Assembly (NCBI GenBank): GCA_946811695.1 | Contig: OX328131.1 | Span: 14,286,289 to 14,350,288, forward strand | Source: Gonocerus acuteangulatus | Lineage: Eukaryota; Arthropoda; Insecta; Hemiptera; Coreidae | DNA: 64,000 bases | Direction: 5' to 3' | Part shown: in pieces, positions 1 through 9,875 of the stretch | Position numbering within the stretch: position 1 is the stretch's first letter | Layout of the letters: every line of letters begins with the position of its first letter | Program-made: the position numbers and the translations under genes | Notes under the pieces: generated by a model | Told to the model about the DNA's origin: nothing | Database searches by the model: none | What the model saw: the letters and a program-made list of their open reading frames with translations, nothing else

Positions 1-610
1 TTGGAATTGAAATCAATGGAAGCAAGACTTTGTACATAAGCACACCAAGGATATAACAGCACGACGAAGGATAATTTGGAGGCTGCAGGCAGCTCAAGTT
101 CTTCCACAGCATAATTTCAGCGCTGTAGTGGCAGAGATTAAAGCCCGAATCGATGCAGGAAAAAGATTTCTATTTGGGGCGCAGAAAATTTTGAGATTCA
201 AAAATCACTCGGGGAAAGCAAAAATCTACATTTACAAGGCAGTCCTACACCTTGTAGTCACATATTGATGCGAGGCATGGGTACTAACCAAAGAAAGTAC
301 AAGAACACAACAAGCCTGGAGGAGGAAGGTTGATATTGGTAAAGCGTGGGGGCTTTTGGAGGATAAAATCAATCGGGAGCTTAAGCAGTTATTTGGAGAC
401 CAATACTTAACTACCTTCATAAAACGTCTAAGACTTAAATACTTGGGACATGTCAAGAGAATGGACACCTCAGAAATTGCCAAGAAATGGGATTACGCTG
501 TTGAAGGCGTTTTTTAACAGATAGAGCTGCCTGGAATGAACGGTTGGCAGAGACCTTGGTCCTTCACGGACTGCAGTGCCCGTCTGTATGTATGTACTAG
601 CGTCTGGCCA
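1..610 (+). pseudogene. Non-LTR retrotransposon (LINE) ORF2 C-terminal remnant
   Basis: Reading from about position 150, one frame gives KARIDAGKRFLFGAQKIL, then KAVLHLVVTY, an in-frame TGA, CEAWVLTKEST, and further on LRLKYLGHVKRMD. These blocks have the order and character of the region after the reverse-transcriptase palm in arthropod LINEs (CEAW/CETW-LT-K; RL-W-GHV-RMD). A DRAAWNERLAETL-like block after position 520 fits the usual LINE C-terminus. The copy is broken by at least one stop and small frame changes and runs off the left edge, so it is a dead fragment. The clade cannot be named from this part alone. Confidence 0.72.
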
Positions 611-690
611 CCAGGTACCCCTTAAAGGCTGGGTGGCCCCAGGAAACGTCTGAGACTCCCATTCCGACACTAGAAGATGCATACATTAAA
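598..690 (-). repeat. SINE family 2 body/tail fragment
   Basis: On the minus strand this reads TTCTAGTGTCGGAATGGG... and ends with CCACCCAGCCTTTAA. The same body (CTAGTGTCGTCGTTCATGGG ... CCCAGCCTTTAA) follows the tRNA-like heads of the two SINEs near 23.1-23.6 kb. No tRNA-like head is seen here, so it is 5' truncated. Confidence 0.5.
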
Positions 691-1406
691 CAAAACCGAT
701 TCAATTGAAGAGGAAATATACTAAGTATTATGTTCAAATTGAATTTAGCGACCAAACCACGGGCATTGGTTGTTATGGCTAACACCAGAAGTCTGTATTC
801 TGCGTTTTTATGATATTGGATTGTACCACTTGTACCAATAATGATCAATAAACAAAGATATGAAGATTTTTTTTTGTTATTAAATAGTTTATTGCCTCGC
901 ATAGGGAACAATCACGAATACAATTATAGTTCATTTTAAACAAATTATTTAGGAATGGAGCATACTCAATGGACCTGAAGAATGCAGCTCCTGCGTTGTT
1001 TATAATGTTTCATTATGGTATAAGAATGTCAGTTTGTTCAGTTAGTCACTCATACATGTATTATATCTAAATCTCTCTAAAAACGTTGACAGTCAGGTCT
1101 GACGCAAAGTCGGAGTAAGGCTGTACCGCGTCTGAGATTGACTATCCCTAACCTTACACATACCATAATTTGGTAACCGAGGAAAAACTTACAAACTTAC
1201 ACTGGCAATCAGTTAGGCTTGCCGTATTTCTAATTTCACGTTGGGTCGGGCAAATTGGACTTTCCACAATTTTTGTTTTGATATTTGGTAATTACTTTTC
1301 AATCTTACTCATTTTAATTTCGAAAGGCCGCACTTGTAATTTTTTGTTCCAGCGATGCTGTTAATAGAAACAATATTTTCACTGGTGTATTAAACTTTAT
1401 AGAATA
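691..1406. other. Intergenic or upstream sequence, no gene seen
   Basis: AT-rich with no supported exon. Around 970-1000 there is a short ATGCAGCTCCTGCG motif like the 3' terminal hairpin of the family B elements, so part of this stretch is probably an old B fragment. Confidence 0.4.
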
Positions 1407-1822
1407 CTAGCTGTTACCCAGTGTGCCATGCTACACCTACTTTCTGTCTGATCCACTTGATACCTAGTTGTCTATACCCAGTTAGGAAAATCGCTCAAAC
1501 GATGTGAATTTGTTTTAGTTCATAATGATACCGGCAAAGGCCAGCACAACAGCACTTCATCTAACAGCCGACAGAGGCCAGTAGTAGTCGATTCGAAATG
1601 GCCGTCACAATCTGAATGGTTCAGTGTAGCCAATTTTTCTTGAACAAAACTTTTGACCTTTTGACCAAATTTTGAAATTTGACTATTTTGAGCTAGCCTA
1701 GGAGATTTCTCGTATCAAGACCTACCTGTGTGCCAAGTTTGGTCAATATCGGTCAAACGGTGTAGATTTGTATAAGGAACAAACAAACAAATAAATAAAC
1801 AGAAAAACAGACAGACACGTGA

Positions 1823-1870
<48 letters not shown>

Positions 1871-1876
1871 TATAGA
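1407..1876 (-). mobile_element. Non-autonomous Helitron
   Basis: In minus orientation the element starts with TCTATATGAA plus a (TA)n tract, continues with ACGTGTCTGTCTGTTTTTC and a GACCGAT-type block, and ends in GGTAACAGCTAG. The flanking bases in element orientation are A before TC and T after CTAG, the A|T target expected for Helitrons, with no target duplication. No Rep/helicase coding sequence is present. Its interior (about 1590-1760) is shared with the copy at 14.5-14.7 kb. Confidence 0.75.
1826..1867. repeat. (TA)n microsatellite inside a Helitron 5' end
   Basis: Uninterrupted TA dinucleotides located where the Helitron 5' terminus normally reads TCTATATATATAAAA. Confidence 0.9.
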
Positions 1877-2363
1877 TAAGTAGGTACCAGTAAGAAATAA
1901 GGGCACGTGTAATTCCATATTCTGAAAATCAGCTGGTCAGCTTGTTATGAGGGTTATTCAGCTTTTAGCCTGTTATGTTTATAATCCCAACGCCATTGTT
2001 ATACCCTTACAGAGCTTTATACCAATGGGAAATAATTAATTATGTATTCTTATGAATTTGAGAAGATCATTATCGGGGAGAAAACTAATTTGGCATTTTC
2101 GAGTCAGCCATTTTTAATTGAGTCAGAAAGTTTATTAGGATCCTTCAATTATTCGCTTCTGATATTCCTCGCCGAAATCTCATCATTAAGATTCATTGCG
2201 ATGAATAAAGGCGAAATCCTTCGAAGGAGAAATGGGGCAATTAAAGTTTCGTATTATCCGCTTCTCTTTCAAATCGGAAATCCTTATTTCTTGATGGATT
2301 CCGGTGTCTTTTTGTGCAGGAATTCAGGATAATGTAGAGTTCTTTATTGGATATTCATTGGCC

Positions 2364-2408
<45 letters not shown>

Positions 2409-2529
2409 GATTGGTTCATCTTACAATACACTCATCATATTTTATTAGTAGTGTATATAAGGCCTTATAAACATATCTTTTGTAATTATGTAAATGTTTT
2501 ATGTTACTAATTGGTGATGTATGTTCTAG
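1877..2529. other. Non-coding stretch with (TA)n at 2366-2403
   Basis: A 96-codon ORF at 2042-2332 has no recognisable motif and no coding signature. A clean TA microsatellite spans 2366-2403. The stretch ends in the acceptor site of the first exon seen. Confidence 0.5.
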
Positions 2530-2666
2530 GTACTCCTTGTTGAAGCAAGATCCCACCACTACGTGAGAGATGTGCACCATTGCGAGATTCTTCTGACGAG
2601 CTTCGACCAGCCCTGGGGAGTCCTGGAAAACCCGAAGCATTCTCTACCGCCGAACACCACATGCAG
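2530..2666 (+). CDS. CUB/LDLa membrane protein, exon 1 of those visible
   Basis: Bounded by TTCTAG at 2524-2529 and a strong CAG|GTGAGA donor at 2667. Translated in phase 0 it gives 45 codons (partial residues 1-45) including SHHYVRDVHHCEILL and PWGVLENPKHSLPPNTTC, followed by two bases (AG) that complete an Arg codon with the first base of the exon at 9432. The pattern G-x-x-NP...P-NT-x-C is the start of a CUB domain, and the next exon supplies the usual Y-x-F-x-G. The leading VLLVEA could be the end of a signal peptide. The start codon must lie in an upstream exon that is not identified. The 5' boundary is less certain than the 3' one. Confidence 0.8.
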
Positions 2667-3415
2667 GTGAGATGTACATAATAGCAAGTATCCTTTTCTA
2701 AGTATTTTCTTTACTCTTATCGCTTGGGGAGCATTCGTACTTTCGGTGTGCGGTTCCACATATGAGGAATTGAACACCGAACAGGTACACTACACACTAA
2801 CCCTGTGCACAAGGTCATCTACAGTGCTCATCCTAGGATCACATTTCCTTTTGCGATACTCTTGGTAAGAGTTATAAAATGCGCTAACCATAAAAACTGA
2901 TAAAACCACACAAAGTGCTTAGGCTTGAACGGATCTAAACTGATGTCTGCTCTAGAAGGAATTATTTCCAGACCTTGACATCGGAAGCAGTGCGAGCGGT
3001 GCTCATATACCATACTATCCCGTAAGATTAAGGATATTCAATAAGGATACAATCAAGTACTGGCTTCAGCTTGGAGGATAATGATCCTTCCCCCACTCCT
3101 GTCAAACCAAGAAATACACAAAAACACATAAAATGGGCTAGATATATGAGTGCACTACCAGAACACCAAACGTGCACTAGTAATCAGCACGCTGTACAGT
3201 TAGAGGCTGCGGGAATCGTCAAAAACTTCTTAAGTATTCAATATATGAATGTCTATACATATATATATATATGCAAATATGGCTTTGTTGTCAATTTTAT
3301 TGGTAAATTACTGGCTAACAAAGTTGTATTTTAAACTGAAGTTTAACTTGGCCAAGTATTTATATATTAAATGTTATCAATATTCGATTTTTGAGGCTTC
3401 TAAAGAGCGAACAGA

Positions 3416-3418
<3 letters not shown>
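2667..3418. other. Intron 1, left part
   Basis: Non-coding intron sequence. The intron runs from 2667 to 9431 and holds a Helitron, half of a distant inverted duplication, a family B element and a complete LTR retrotransposon. No exon-like open frame is seen in 2667-3418. Confidence 0.6.
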
Positions 3419-3484
<66 letters not shown>

Positions 3485-4101
3485 AGTGTATGTCGGTCTG
3501 CTTGTTTGTTCCACTGATTTTGACTAAACTCGGCACACAGGTAGGCCTTGATCCGGGGAGTGTCAGAGGGGTGGTCAAAATCGTCTATCAGCTGTGTCTC
3601 TGCCTGTTTGTTCCTTATACAAATCCACAGCGATTCGCCGATTTCGACTAAACTCGGCACACAGGTAGGCCTTGATCCGGGGAGTGTCAGAGGGGTGGTC
3701 AAAATCGTCTATCAGCTGTGTCTCTGCCTGTTTGTTCCTTATACAAATCCACAGCGATTCGCCGATTTCGACTAAACTCGGCACACAGGTAGGCCTTGAT
3801 CCGGGGAGTGTCAGAGGGGTGGTCAAAATCGTCTATCAGCTGTGTCTTTGCCTGTTTGTTCCTTATACAAATCCACAGCGATTCGCCGATTTCGACAAAA
3901 CTCGGCACACAGGTAGCTCTTGATCCAGGGAGTGTCATAGGTTAGGACGAACAGTTCGGAGGTGACGGGTTCGAAACTGTGGACCAAAACAGTTACAGAT
4001 TTGCGTTATTAGATTTTAATATTACTTATTAGGTTTCTAATTTATTTTTGATTTCTAGATGCAGAAAATAGGTGTAGGATGGCGCGCCGGGTAACAGATA
4101 G
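3419..4101 (+). mobile_element. Non-autonomous Helitron with (TA)n head and tandem array
   Basis: A (TA)n tract (3419-3482) is followed by GTCTGCTTGTTTGTTCC, the GATTTTGACTAAACTCGGCACA block, a 124-bp tandem array and a tail ending GCGCCGGGTAACAGATAG followed by T. The final CTAG is mutated to ATAG. The TC 5' terminus is obscured by the TA tract. Related copies with intact ends lie at 1407 and 34710. Confidence 0.65.
3519..3932 (+). repeat. 124-bp tandem repeat, about 3.3 copies
   Basis: The word GTAGGCCTTGATCCGGGGAG recurs at 3541, 3665 and 3789, with a diverged GTAGCTCTTGATCC at 3913: spacing is exactly 124 each time. Each unit holds CTGTTTGTTCCTTATACAAA and GATTTCGACTAAACTCGGCA. The first three units are almost identical, so the array is recent. 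Confidence 0.92.
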
Positions 4102-4380
4102 TAAACGTATAAATATTATTTAGTATGATTTGGTATGAACCCCCTAAAGTAAATTAAAATCCCAGAAAACGAGTAAAAAAACAGGATGATAAATATTTTA
4201 CGTCTCTTAGACATGAAAATATTTTGTCAATGGATTTTTTATATTTAAGAAATATATAATTAATCATAAGCTATAAATTTTGGTCAATACAATAGGCTAA
4301 AATTGGGATATCAAGTTTCAAATCTGTAGAGCACGTGTAGTAATTACACAATACATATTATTTACACTTACAAGCATCTT
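4102..4380. other. Intron 1 sequence, nothing recognised
   Basis: AT-rich, with no repeat family or exon recognised. Confidence 0.4.
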
Positions 4381-4924
4381 TTAACACTACATTCCACACG
4401 GGGATGTTTGTTTAACAAATTAAGACAAATGTACTCCATAAACTCAATCACAGCAAACATCAAACTCTGCAATCCATTGGAATTATTCGGAGATATTTAT
4501 TCATGCAATTTTTCGCTTGTTTATTTATTTACTGAGGGAATAAGCAATCATTTAAAAAGGGGGGAGGGGCGAGGATAAATAAAGAGGAAAGAGGAAGCGG
4601 TTAAATTCGGACAGTTATTTGCCCGTCGAATTTGCCGTCGAATTCCACGGCCCAGAGAAACGGGAATAAATTACATTAACGAGAAAAGAGTCGGTAATTA
4701 AAATTCACGAGTGATGTATCAAAGCGAATTTATCCTCAACAAACGCCGCGTTAAAACTCGCTAGATTTCTAGTGAACTTTCAAGTTGTCCGGAATGACAT
4801 GTAATTTAACTTTAACTCAGAAGAAGGGGTGGGGGTTTCCCGCCAAAGGGGAGGTATTAGGTTGGCTTTCGCGCCAAATTGTTTGCAACACCTGTATTTA
4901 TGGTGGGAAATTGAGGATTTACTT
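4381..4924 (+). repeat. Long dispersed duplication, copy 1 (inverted to 25420-25963)
   Basis: The whole stretch matches the reverse complement of about 25420-25963 with few substitutions and short indels. Shared landmarks include ACACGGGGATGTTTGTTTAA, GCCCGTCGAATTTGCC and GGTATTAGGTTGGCTTTCGC. No long ORF is conserved and no terminal repeats are visible. It may be an unclassified interspersed repeat or a non-coding segment copied within the locus. Confidence 0.85.
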
Positions 4925-4952
4925 TGAAACTGGTAATAATAATAAATTCGAC

Positions 4953-5045
4953 AAGCAGGAGCTGCGTATAGATAGCACATTCTTTAGCAAGGAAACAACT
5001 ACAACAAATTAAAATGACACACGGCGGAACTGCGCCATCTTAACA
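4953..5045 (-). repeat. Terminal fragments of hairpin-ended elements
   Basis: 4953-4990 holds GCAGGAGCTGCG, the minus-strand 3' hairpin of family B. 5020-5040 holds GCGGAACTGCGCCATCTTA, the minus-strand 3' end of family A. These are remnants directly abutting the B element that starts next. Confidence 0.5.
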
Positions 5046-5893
5046 TTTTTAGCACTTTCCTCCGAAGGAAAGTAGATATTGAGGTTGCACTCATGACGGA
5101 ATTTTTTAAAAATGTCTTCGAATATTTATCGATCCTAGTTAGTAGATCCCCGTTAATATATATATAGTTCGGTTGGTACCTAATCTTGGTATGTAGTATT
5201 CCCCCATCAAACGATTGAACGAGTTCGTTAACCAGCAAAATCGGTCAATCTAGGAGGGGGCGGTTTACCCCGGAGTCATAGCAGTTATTTGGCAATACCA
5301 GCCGTAATTTTGGTTATATTTCAGCGAAACTGGGTATTCGTTGTGGGCATCTAAAGGGAAAAATGTTTTTGTAAAAATAACCTGAATTGGTTTATTCGGG
5401 GGGGGGGGGTTTACTCGGAACTCAAATCACTAATTTGCTCATACCAGTTGTAATTTCTGTTATATTGTAACGAAGGGGGAGGGGTTTCTTTTGTACCATG
5501 CTTGAATGGAATTCTTCCGCCAAAATCACCCACTAGGAGATAGTAGTTTAGTTCTGATTTCTACCACTAGGGGGTGCTGCATCTCCTTCCTGCACTATTA
5601 CTGTATCCCGTTTCTTTTATTGTTCATCACGAACAATAGATGAAAATGTGAAGTTTTTGTATATTTATTATGTAGTACGCTTATACAATACTCCTGAAGA
5701 ATATTAATTACAAAATTATTTTTTGAAACAGTTTTTGATTGAAAATGTAAAAGAGTAGAACTATTCATATTTTTATTTTATTTATATACGTTATTCGAAA
5801 CAAATAATTTAGGAGTGCACTCGACACTACCCAAATTCAAAAAATTGGAAAGTTCTTATTTATGCAGCTCCTGCGTGACGGACTTTTATTTGT
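5046..5893 (+). mobile_element. Family B hairpin-ended non-autonomous element
   Basis: It begins TTTTTAGC then ACTTTCCT-CCGA-AGGAAAGT, a perfect 8-bp hairpin, followed by TATTGAGGTTGCACTCATGACGG, a short TA tract, a block with AACGAGTTCGTTAACCAGC, two degenerate repeats with TACCAGCCGTAATTTTGGTT, and ends TATGCAGCTCCTGCGTGACGGACTTTT. It has no coding capacity, and the target duplication is obscured by flanking T runs. Other copies lie at 61250-62235, 53880-54617 (minus) and 45994-46167 (5' part). Confidence 0.72.
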
Positions 5894-6036
5894 AATGCAA
5901 TTCGATGAAATACCAGAAGCAAATTTAAAATATGTAAACTTTCATTGTCACGTAGTAGAAGACCTTTCCTTAGTGGCGTCAACTAACACACTTCCTGAGG
6001 AATTCATTTATTTATGAAGCTCCTGCGTGACGGACT
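5894..6036 (+). repeat. Family B-like 3' end fragment
   Basis: A second terminus, AAGCTCCTGCGTGACGGACTTTTTTT, follows the B element. The preceding CACACTTCCTGAGGAATTC resembles the inverted fragment near 26170-26220, so this is a B sub-type truncated at its 5' end. Confidence 0.5.
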
Positions 6037-6071
6037 TTTTTTTTCAATTTCGTTTCATCTTTCTTGCTAAC

Positions 6072-6231
6072 TGTTATAGAAGAGAAAAGAATAACCTGAT
6101 ACTAGGCTTTATTGAACTTAGAATAATACTACATATTAGACTGAATGAATAGAATAAACAAAAGTAAACAATGAAATAGAAAACAGCTGTAAACAATGAA
6201 ATATAAAACAGCTGTTACAAATATTATAACA
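6072..6231 (-). repeat. 3' LTR of the gypsy element
   Basis: 160 bp with TGTTATA/TATAACA termini; nearly identical to 9173-9332. CTAAC at 6067-6071 is the outer target duplication. Confidence 0.95.
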
Positions 6232-6258
6232 TTCATCCCTCCTAGGTAGTGAAGTGTT

Positions 6259-9144
6259 TCAAGTATGCGGGGGGGGATGCAGTTCACGGGTACTTCTTCT
6301 TAATGATTGTTGAACTGCTGGATTTGGTTGATGTTGAGGATTGAATTCAGTTGTGTTTGGCACGTCTGGTACAGTCTCAGAGACACTTTTATTTTCTTTA
6401 AGAGCGTCTTTTTGTGGGGAAGGTTTTGGCTGACCTGTGACATCCATGTCACGAATTGATGTTTCAAATTGTTCATGGTTGCAGTGATTTTCGGGAATAG
6501 TTTTTGTCTCGCCTATTGGTGCAAGGTGTCTAGTAGACACAGTAGTCTCCCTTCCGTCAGGCAATCTAACATATGAATATTCTGGGTTCCCTTCCAATAA
6601 ATATACTTCACCGACATTAGGGTCATATTTTGAGCGAATATGTCTTCTCATAAGGACTGGACCGGGGGTCATGAGCCACGTTGGCATCCCTACTCCCACA
6701 CTGGACCGGCGAGAGAAATTAAACATACGTTCATGGGGTGTTGTATTTGTTGATGTGCAGAGGAGTGAACGAATTGAATGTAATGCCTGATTACAAACCT
6801 CCTCCCATCTAGAAATATCAATATTTTGATTTCTTGCTGCCAGCTCAATAGTTTTCCAAACTATCCCATCATAGCGTTCACATTGTCCTTGTTTATTACT
6901 GTCAAACATGAATGACACTGAACGTTGATCGGTAATAAGACGAAAATTCCTACCGAGAAGATATTGTCTCCACTTCCGTAACGCTTCTACTATCGCATAA
7001 GCTTCTTTCTCAATAGACGAATGACGCTGTTCGGCCTTGGTGAGAGATCTTGAGAAAAAGGCAACCGGTTTCTTGTCTTGAGATAGTGTGGCTCCAATGG
7101 CATAATCAGATGCGTCCGTTTCAACAGTTATTGGAGTGTTGTTGTCGATTGAAGATACCACAGCATTTTGAATGACTAGCTTAATGGACTCAAATGTTTT
7201 CACAGCTTCTAAACTGAGAGGTATAGGACTTCTGACTAATACTTGGATTTTCTCAGCAAACTTTGGTATGAATGGGGCAAAATGGGAGAACATACCTATA
7301 GCTCGACGGAGAGAAGATGAGGTACCTGGGATTGGCAATTCACGGAGAGGTTGCAACCGTTCAGGATCTGGACTAATTGTTTTGTGGCGAATGATAAATC
7401 CCAAAAGCTTTATTGTGCTTAATGAGAATGCACTTTTCTGTAGATTTATTGTTAAATTGTACTTAGCAACAGCCTTTAGAAATTTTTCTAAATTTTGATC
7501 ATGTTCTTGTTGATCACGACCACAGATTGTCACATCGTCCAAATATACCTCAATTCCTTGAAGATTTTCTGCGGCAACTATGTTCATTATAGCTCTTTGA
7601 AAAGCCGGAACTCCATTCCTAACACCAAACGGAATACGAGTGAATTGATATAGTCGTCCACAGGCTTCAAAGGCTGTATAAGGTCTGTCCTCAGGTGTGA
7701 TAGGAATTTGGTGATACGCACTGCGGAGGTCAATCGAACTGAAAACTCTATATGAAGCAACTCTATTAATAATGTCATCTATCCTTGGGAGTGGGAATGC
7801 ATCTAATTCAGTGAACCTGTTGATTGTCTGGGAGTAGTCGACAACCATCCTACGCCGGTGATTAGGGGATTCCACAACCAATACTTGAACTCGCCATGGT
7901 GAAATGCTCTCTTCAATGATGCCATCTTCTAACAATTTCTTTATTTCATTTTCAATGAATTTCGTATCCGGGGCAGAATGTCTACGCGATCTTATTGATA
8001 TTGGCTTGCAGTTAGGAGATGAATTAGTAAACAGTTGAGCAGGTTCTACATTAGCAACTGCAACACTACAAATATTCAAGGGAGCTTCAGTTCCTCCAAA
8101 TGTTACCTGAATTGAAGAATGTCTATTTAGGATGTCATAACCTATTATGATGTCCGTACAAAGATCTCTAAGGATGCTAACTGTTGCACCATTGTATTCA
8201 TGATCCTGTAACTGAAGGTTTATCCTACATTGACCCTTAATTAGGGATTTCAAGGAGGTTGATGCCATAGCAACATCTTCTACTTTACAGGGAATCACAG
8301 GAATTTTAAGTTTTGAGACAGTGGAATGACTAATGAAAGTACCAGTGCTACCTGTGTCTATCAAACCATGAGCATTTGAGCCATTAATCTTGACAGTAAC
8401 AACAGCTTTTCTTAGATTTGAAGGTAGAGTTGCTAAACAATTAGTGGAATTTGTTGGACGCCGGGGTGATACTGAATATTTATCCTTATTTCTACATACC
8501 TTCTGGTAGTGACCCTTGATCCCACAGCTTCTAAAGATAGCCTCCCTGGCTGGGCAGATGGATCTACTGTGTTTCTGGAAACCGCAAAAGTAGCACTTTG
8601 GACTGACTGATGAGACTGATTGAGGAGCTGGTCGAGAGTCTTCTTCGCTGTGGCTTGGATCCGATTCCTTCTTCATTGAGGCAGTATTGATGGTTGATGG
8701 AGTCAAATATTCCTGGGATTGATGTTCCGCGAGCTCCAACGATCTTGGTTGAGTAACTGTTTCTTCTAGGGTTAATTTCAGCACAACAGCTTTAAAATTG
8801 CAATCTTTAGCCAAACGTTTAAGAGATTCGACGTACCTGTCAATAGTTTCCCCAGGTTCCTGGCGTCGAGTCTTGAGCTTATGTCGAACAAATATTTCAT
8901 TAATTGGTTTAATATACAGGCTTTTTAAAATTGCAACAGCATCATTATATGCTCCACATTCACTCACATATTCATAGACTGAAGGAGAAATAAAGTTAGT
9001 TAACACTTTGAGTCTATCACATTCACGAACATCAGCACTAGTAATAAAGTTCTGGAATGTACGAAACCAATGTTTCCATTCTTGTAGAGCTCCATCTTCA
9101 TTAGGATTGATACTGAATCTTTCAGGGCGTAGAATACGATCCAT
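6259..9144 (-). CDS. Gag-Pol polyprotein, internally deleted (no integrase core)
   Basis: 961 codons in one frame. Domains in order: a gag region (about 1-180); a CX2CX4HX4C knuckle CYFCGFQKHSRSIC and a second knuckle CGIKGHYQKVC whose first Cys is replaced by Phe; aspartic protease with LIDTGSTGTF and IIIGYDIL; reverse transcriptase with LPRIDDII, SSIDLRSAYHQIPI, FGVRNG and the YLDD catalytic box; RNase H beginning ETDASDYAIGATLSQ. Near residue 752 RNase H ends at SNKQG and jumps in frame to QCERYDGIVWKTIE, the end of an integrase, continuing through TPHERMFNF and the C-terminal integrase domain ending VSTRHLAPIG. The HHCC finger and most of the DDE core are therefore deleted without breaking the frame. 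Product: a retrotransposon polyprotein able at most to package and copy itself. Confidence 0.93.
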   Translation of the reverse strand: MDRILRPERFSINPNEDGALQEWKHWFRTFQNFITSADVRECDRLKVLTNFISPSVYEYVSECGAYNDAVAILKSLYIKPINEIFVRHKLKTRRQEPGETIDRYVESLKRLAKDCNFKAVVLKLTLEETVTQPRSLELAEHQSQEYLTPSTINTASMKKESDPSHSEEDSRPAPQSVSSVSPKCYFCGFQKHSRSICPAREAIFRSCGIKGHYQKVCRNKDKYSVSPRRPTNSTNCLATLPSNLRKAVVTVKINGSNAHGLIDTGSTGTFISHSTVSKLKIPVIPCKVEDVAMASTSLKSLIKGQCRINLQLQDHEYNGATVSILRDLCTDIIIGYDILNRHSSIQVTFGGTEAPLNICSVAVANVEPAQLFTNSSPNCKPISIRSRRHSAPDTKFIENEIKKLLEDGIIEESISPWRVQVLVVESPNHRRRMVVDYSQTINRFTELDAFPLPRIDDIINRVASYRVFSSIDLRSAYHQIPITPEDRPYTAFEACGRLYQFTRIPFGVRNGVPAFQRAIMNIVAAENLQGIEVYLDDVTICGRDQQEHDQNLEKFLKAVAKYNLTINLQKSAFSLSTIKLLGFIIRHKTISPDPERLQPLRELPIPGTSSSLRRAIGMFSHFAPFIPKFAEKIQVLVRSPIPLSLEAVKTFESIKLVIQNAVVSSIDNNTPITVETDASDYAIGATLSQDKKPVAFFSRSLTKAEQRHSSIEKEAYAIVEALRKWRQYLLGRNFRLITDQRSVSFMFDSNKQGQCERYDGIVWKTIELAARNQNIDISRWEEVCNQALHSIRSLLCTSTNTTPHERMFNFSRRSSVGVGMPTWLMTPGPVLMRRHIRSKYDPNVGEVYLLEGNPEYSYVRLPDGRETTVSTRHLAPIGETKTIPENHCNHEQFETSIRDMDVTGQPKPSPQKDALKENKSVSETVPDVPNTTEFNPQHQPNPAVQQSLRRSTRELHPPPHT

Positions 9145-9172
9145 TCCAAAACAAAAACTAAGTTCAATAAAT

Positions 9173-9332
9173 TGTTATAGAAGAGAAAAGAATAACCTGA
9201 AACTAGGCTTTATTGAATTTAGAATAATACTACATATTAGACTGAATGAATAAAATAAACAAAAGTAAACAATGAAATAGAAAACAGCTGTAAACAATGA
9301 AATATAAAACAGCTGTTACAAATATTATAACA
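9173..9332 (-). repeat. 5' LTR of the gypsy element
   Basis: 160 bp, upstream of the gag-pol ORF in minus orientation; matches 6072-6231. Followed by CTAAC at 9333-9337. Confidence 0.95.
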
Positions 9333-9431
9333 CTAACTTTAATATTTAGGAATAAAATATGAATATGGTTTTTGAATTGCCTTTTTTAGGAGTCAAATTA
9401 TACTTATTTATTGGTACATTTTATTGAACAG

Positions 9432-9588
9432 GTATCACTTCCAAGGCCGGAAGCACGAGAGTGTATGGTTGTCCTTCATAAAGTACCACGCAGCCCCAGC
9501 TGATCCTGCTGCATATCAGCTGAGTACAGAATGCAATGCCAGGCTCAGGATATGGGACGGAAGGCTCAGCTCGGCATCGGGACAACAG
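9432..9588 (+). CDS. CUB/LDLa membrane protein, second visible exon
   Basis: Acceptor TTGAACAG ends at 9431 and donor GTATAG starts at 9589. The first base completes the split Arg codon. The next 156 bases give 52 codons: YHFQGRKHESVWLSFIKYHA, then a segment containing ECNARLRIWDGRLSSASGQQ. Y-x-F-x-G...E-V-W-x-x-F and C-x-x-x-L-x-I-x-D-G are the core strands of a CUB domain, continuing directly from exon 1 and into the exon at 10590. The exon ends in phase 0, matching the next one. It is too short to show as a long ORF but is well supported by splice sites, phase and domain continuity. Confidence 0.88.
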
Positions 9589-9683
9589 GTATAGATACAA
9601 TTTTTGTAAAAATCTTTTAGCATAAATATGCTTTAGCGGCGACTAAACTGAAAAAAAAACGCTACAAAAAAGTGTCAGAAATG

Positions 9684-9875
9684 GCGTTCGCGCATGCGCA
9701 GTAAAGTCTGCGCATGCGCTGTGAAGTCTGCGCATCCGAGATTTCGCATGCGCAGTAGCGTTTAAGCATGCGTAGTGGCCATGTACGAAAAAGAAGATTG
9801 TATGTGTCACAAATAAAGTATCCGCAGGTGTTCGCGCAAGCGCAGTGGCCATGTACGAAAAAGAAGACTATATGT
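9684..9875. repeat. Cluster of GCGCATGCGC palindromes and a short direct repeat (intron 2)
   Basis: CGCATGCGCA-type palindromes occur at about 9688-9700, 9709-9720 and 9746-9760 with decayed versions between. The unit GTGGCCATGTACGAAAAAGA is repeated at about 9776 and 9847. The core resembles the known NRF-1 motif, but no promoter function is shown. It may be a small tandem repeat. Confidence 0.55.

Larger units (their letters stand above)
6072..9332 (-). mobile_element. Ty3/gypsy LTR retrotransposon with 5-bp target duplication
   Basis: Two 160-bp LTRs (6072-6231 and 9173-9332) begin TGTTATA and end TATAACA. I see three mismatches between them. The insertion is bounded by CTAAC at 6067-6071 and at 9333-9337, a perfect 5-bp target duplication. 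One long minus-strand gag-pol ORF lies inside. A purine-rich AGGAGGGATGAA precedes the 3' LTR and can serve as polypurine tract. No TGG-type primer binding site follows the 5' LTR, and the leader before the ATG is only about 28 bases. The integrase core is missing, so integration must have been supplied in trans. It lies antisense in intron 1 of the CUB/LDLa gene. Confidence 0.95.

Noticed and set aside
3249..3527. Open frames encoding runs of Tyr-Ile (also at 14477-14866, 23104-23493, 27517-27835, 44721-45071, 58450-58881)
   Set aside because: Translations of (TA)n microsatellites; no coding value.
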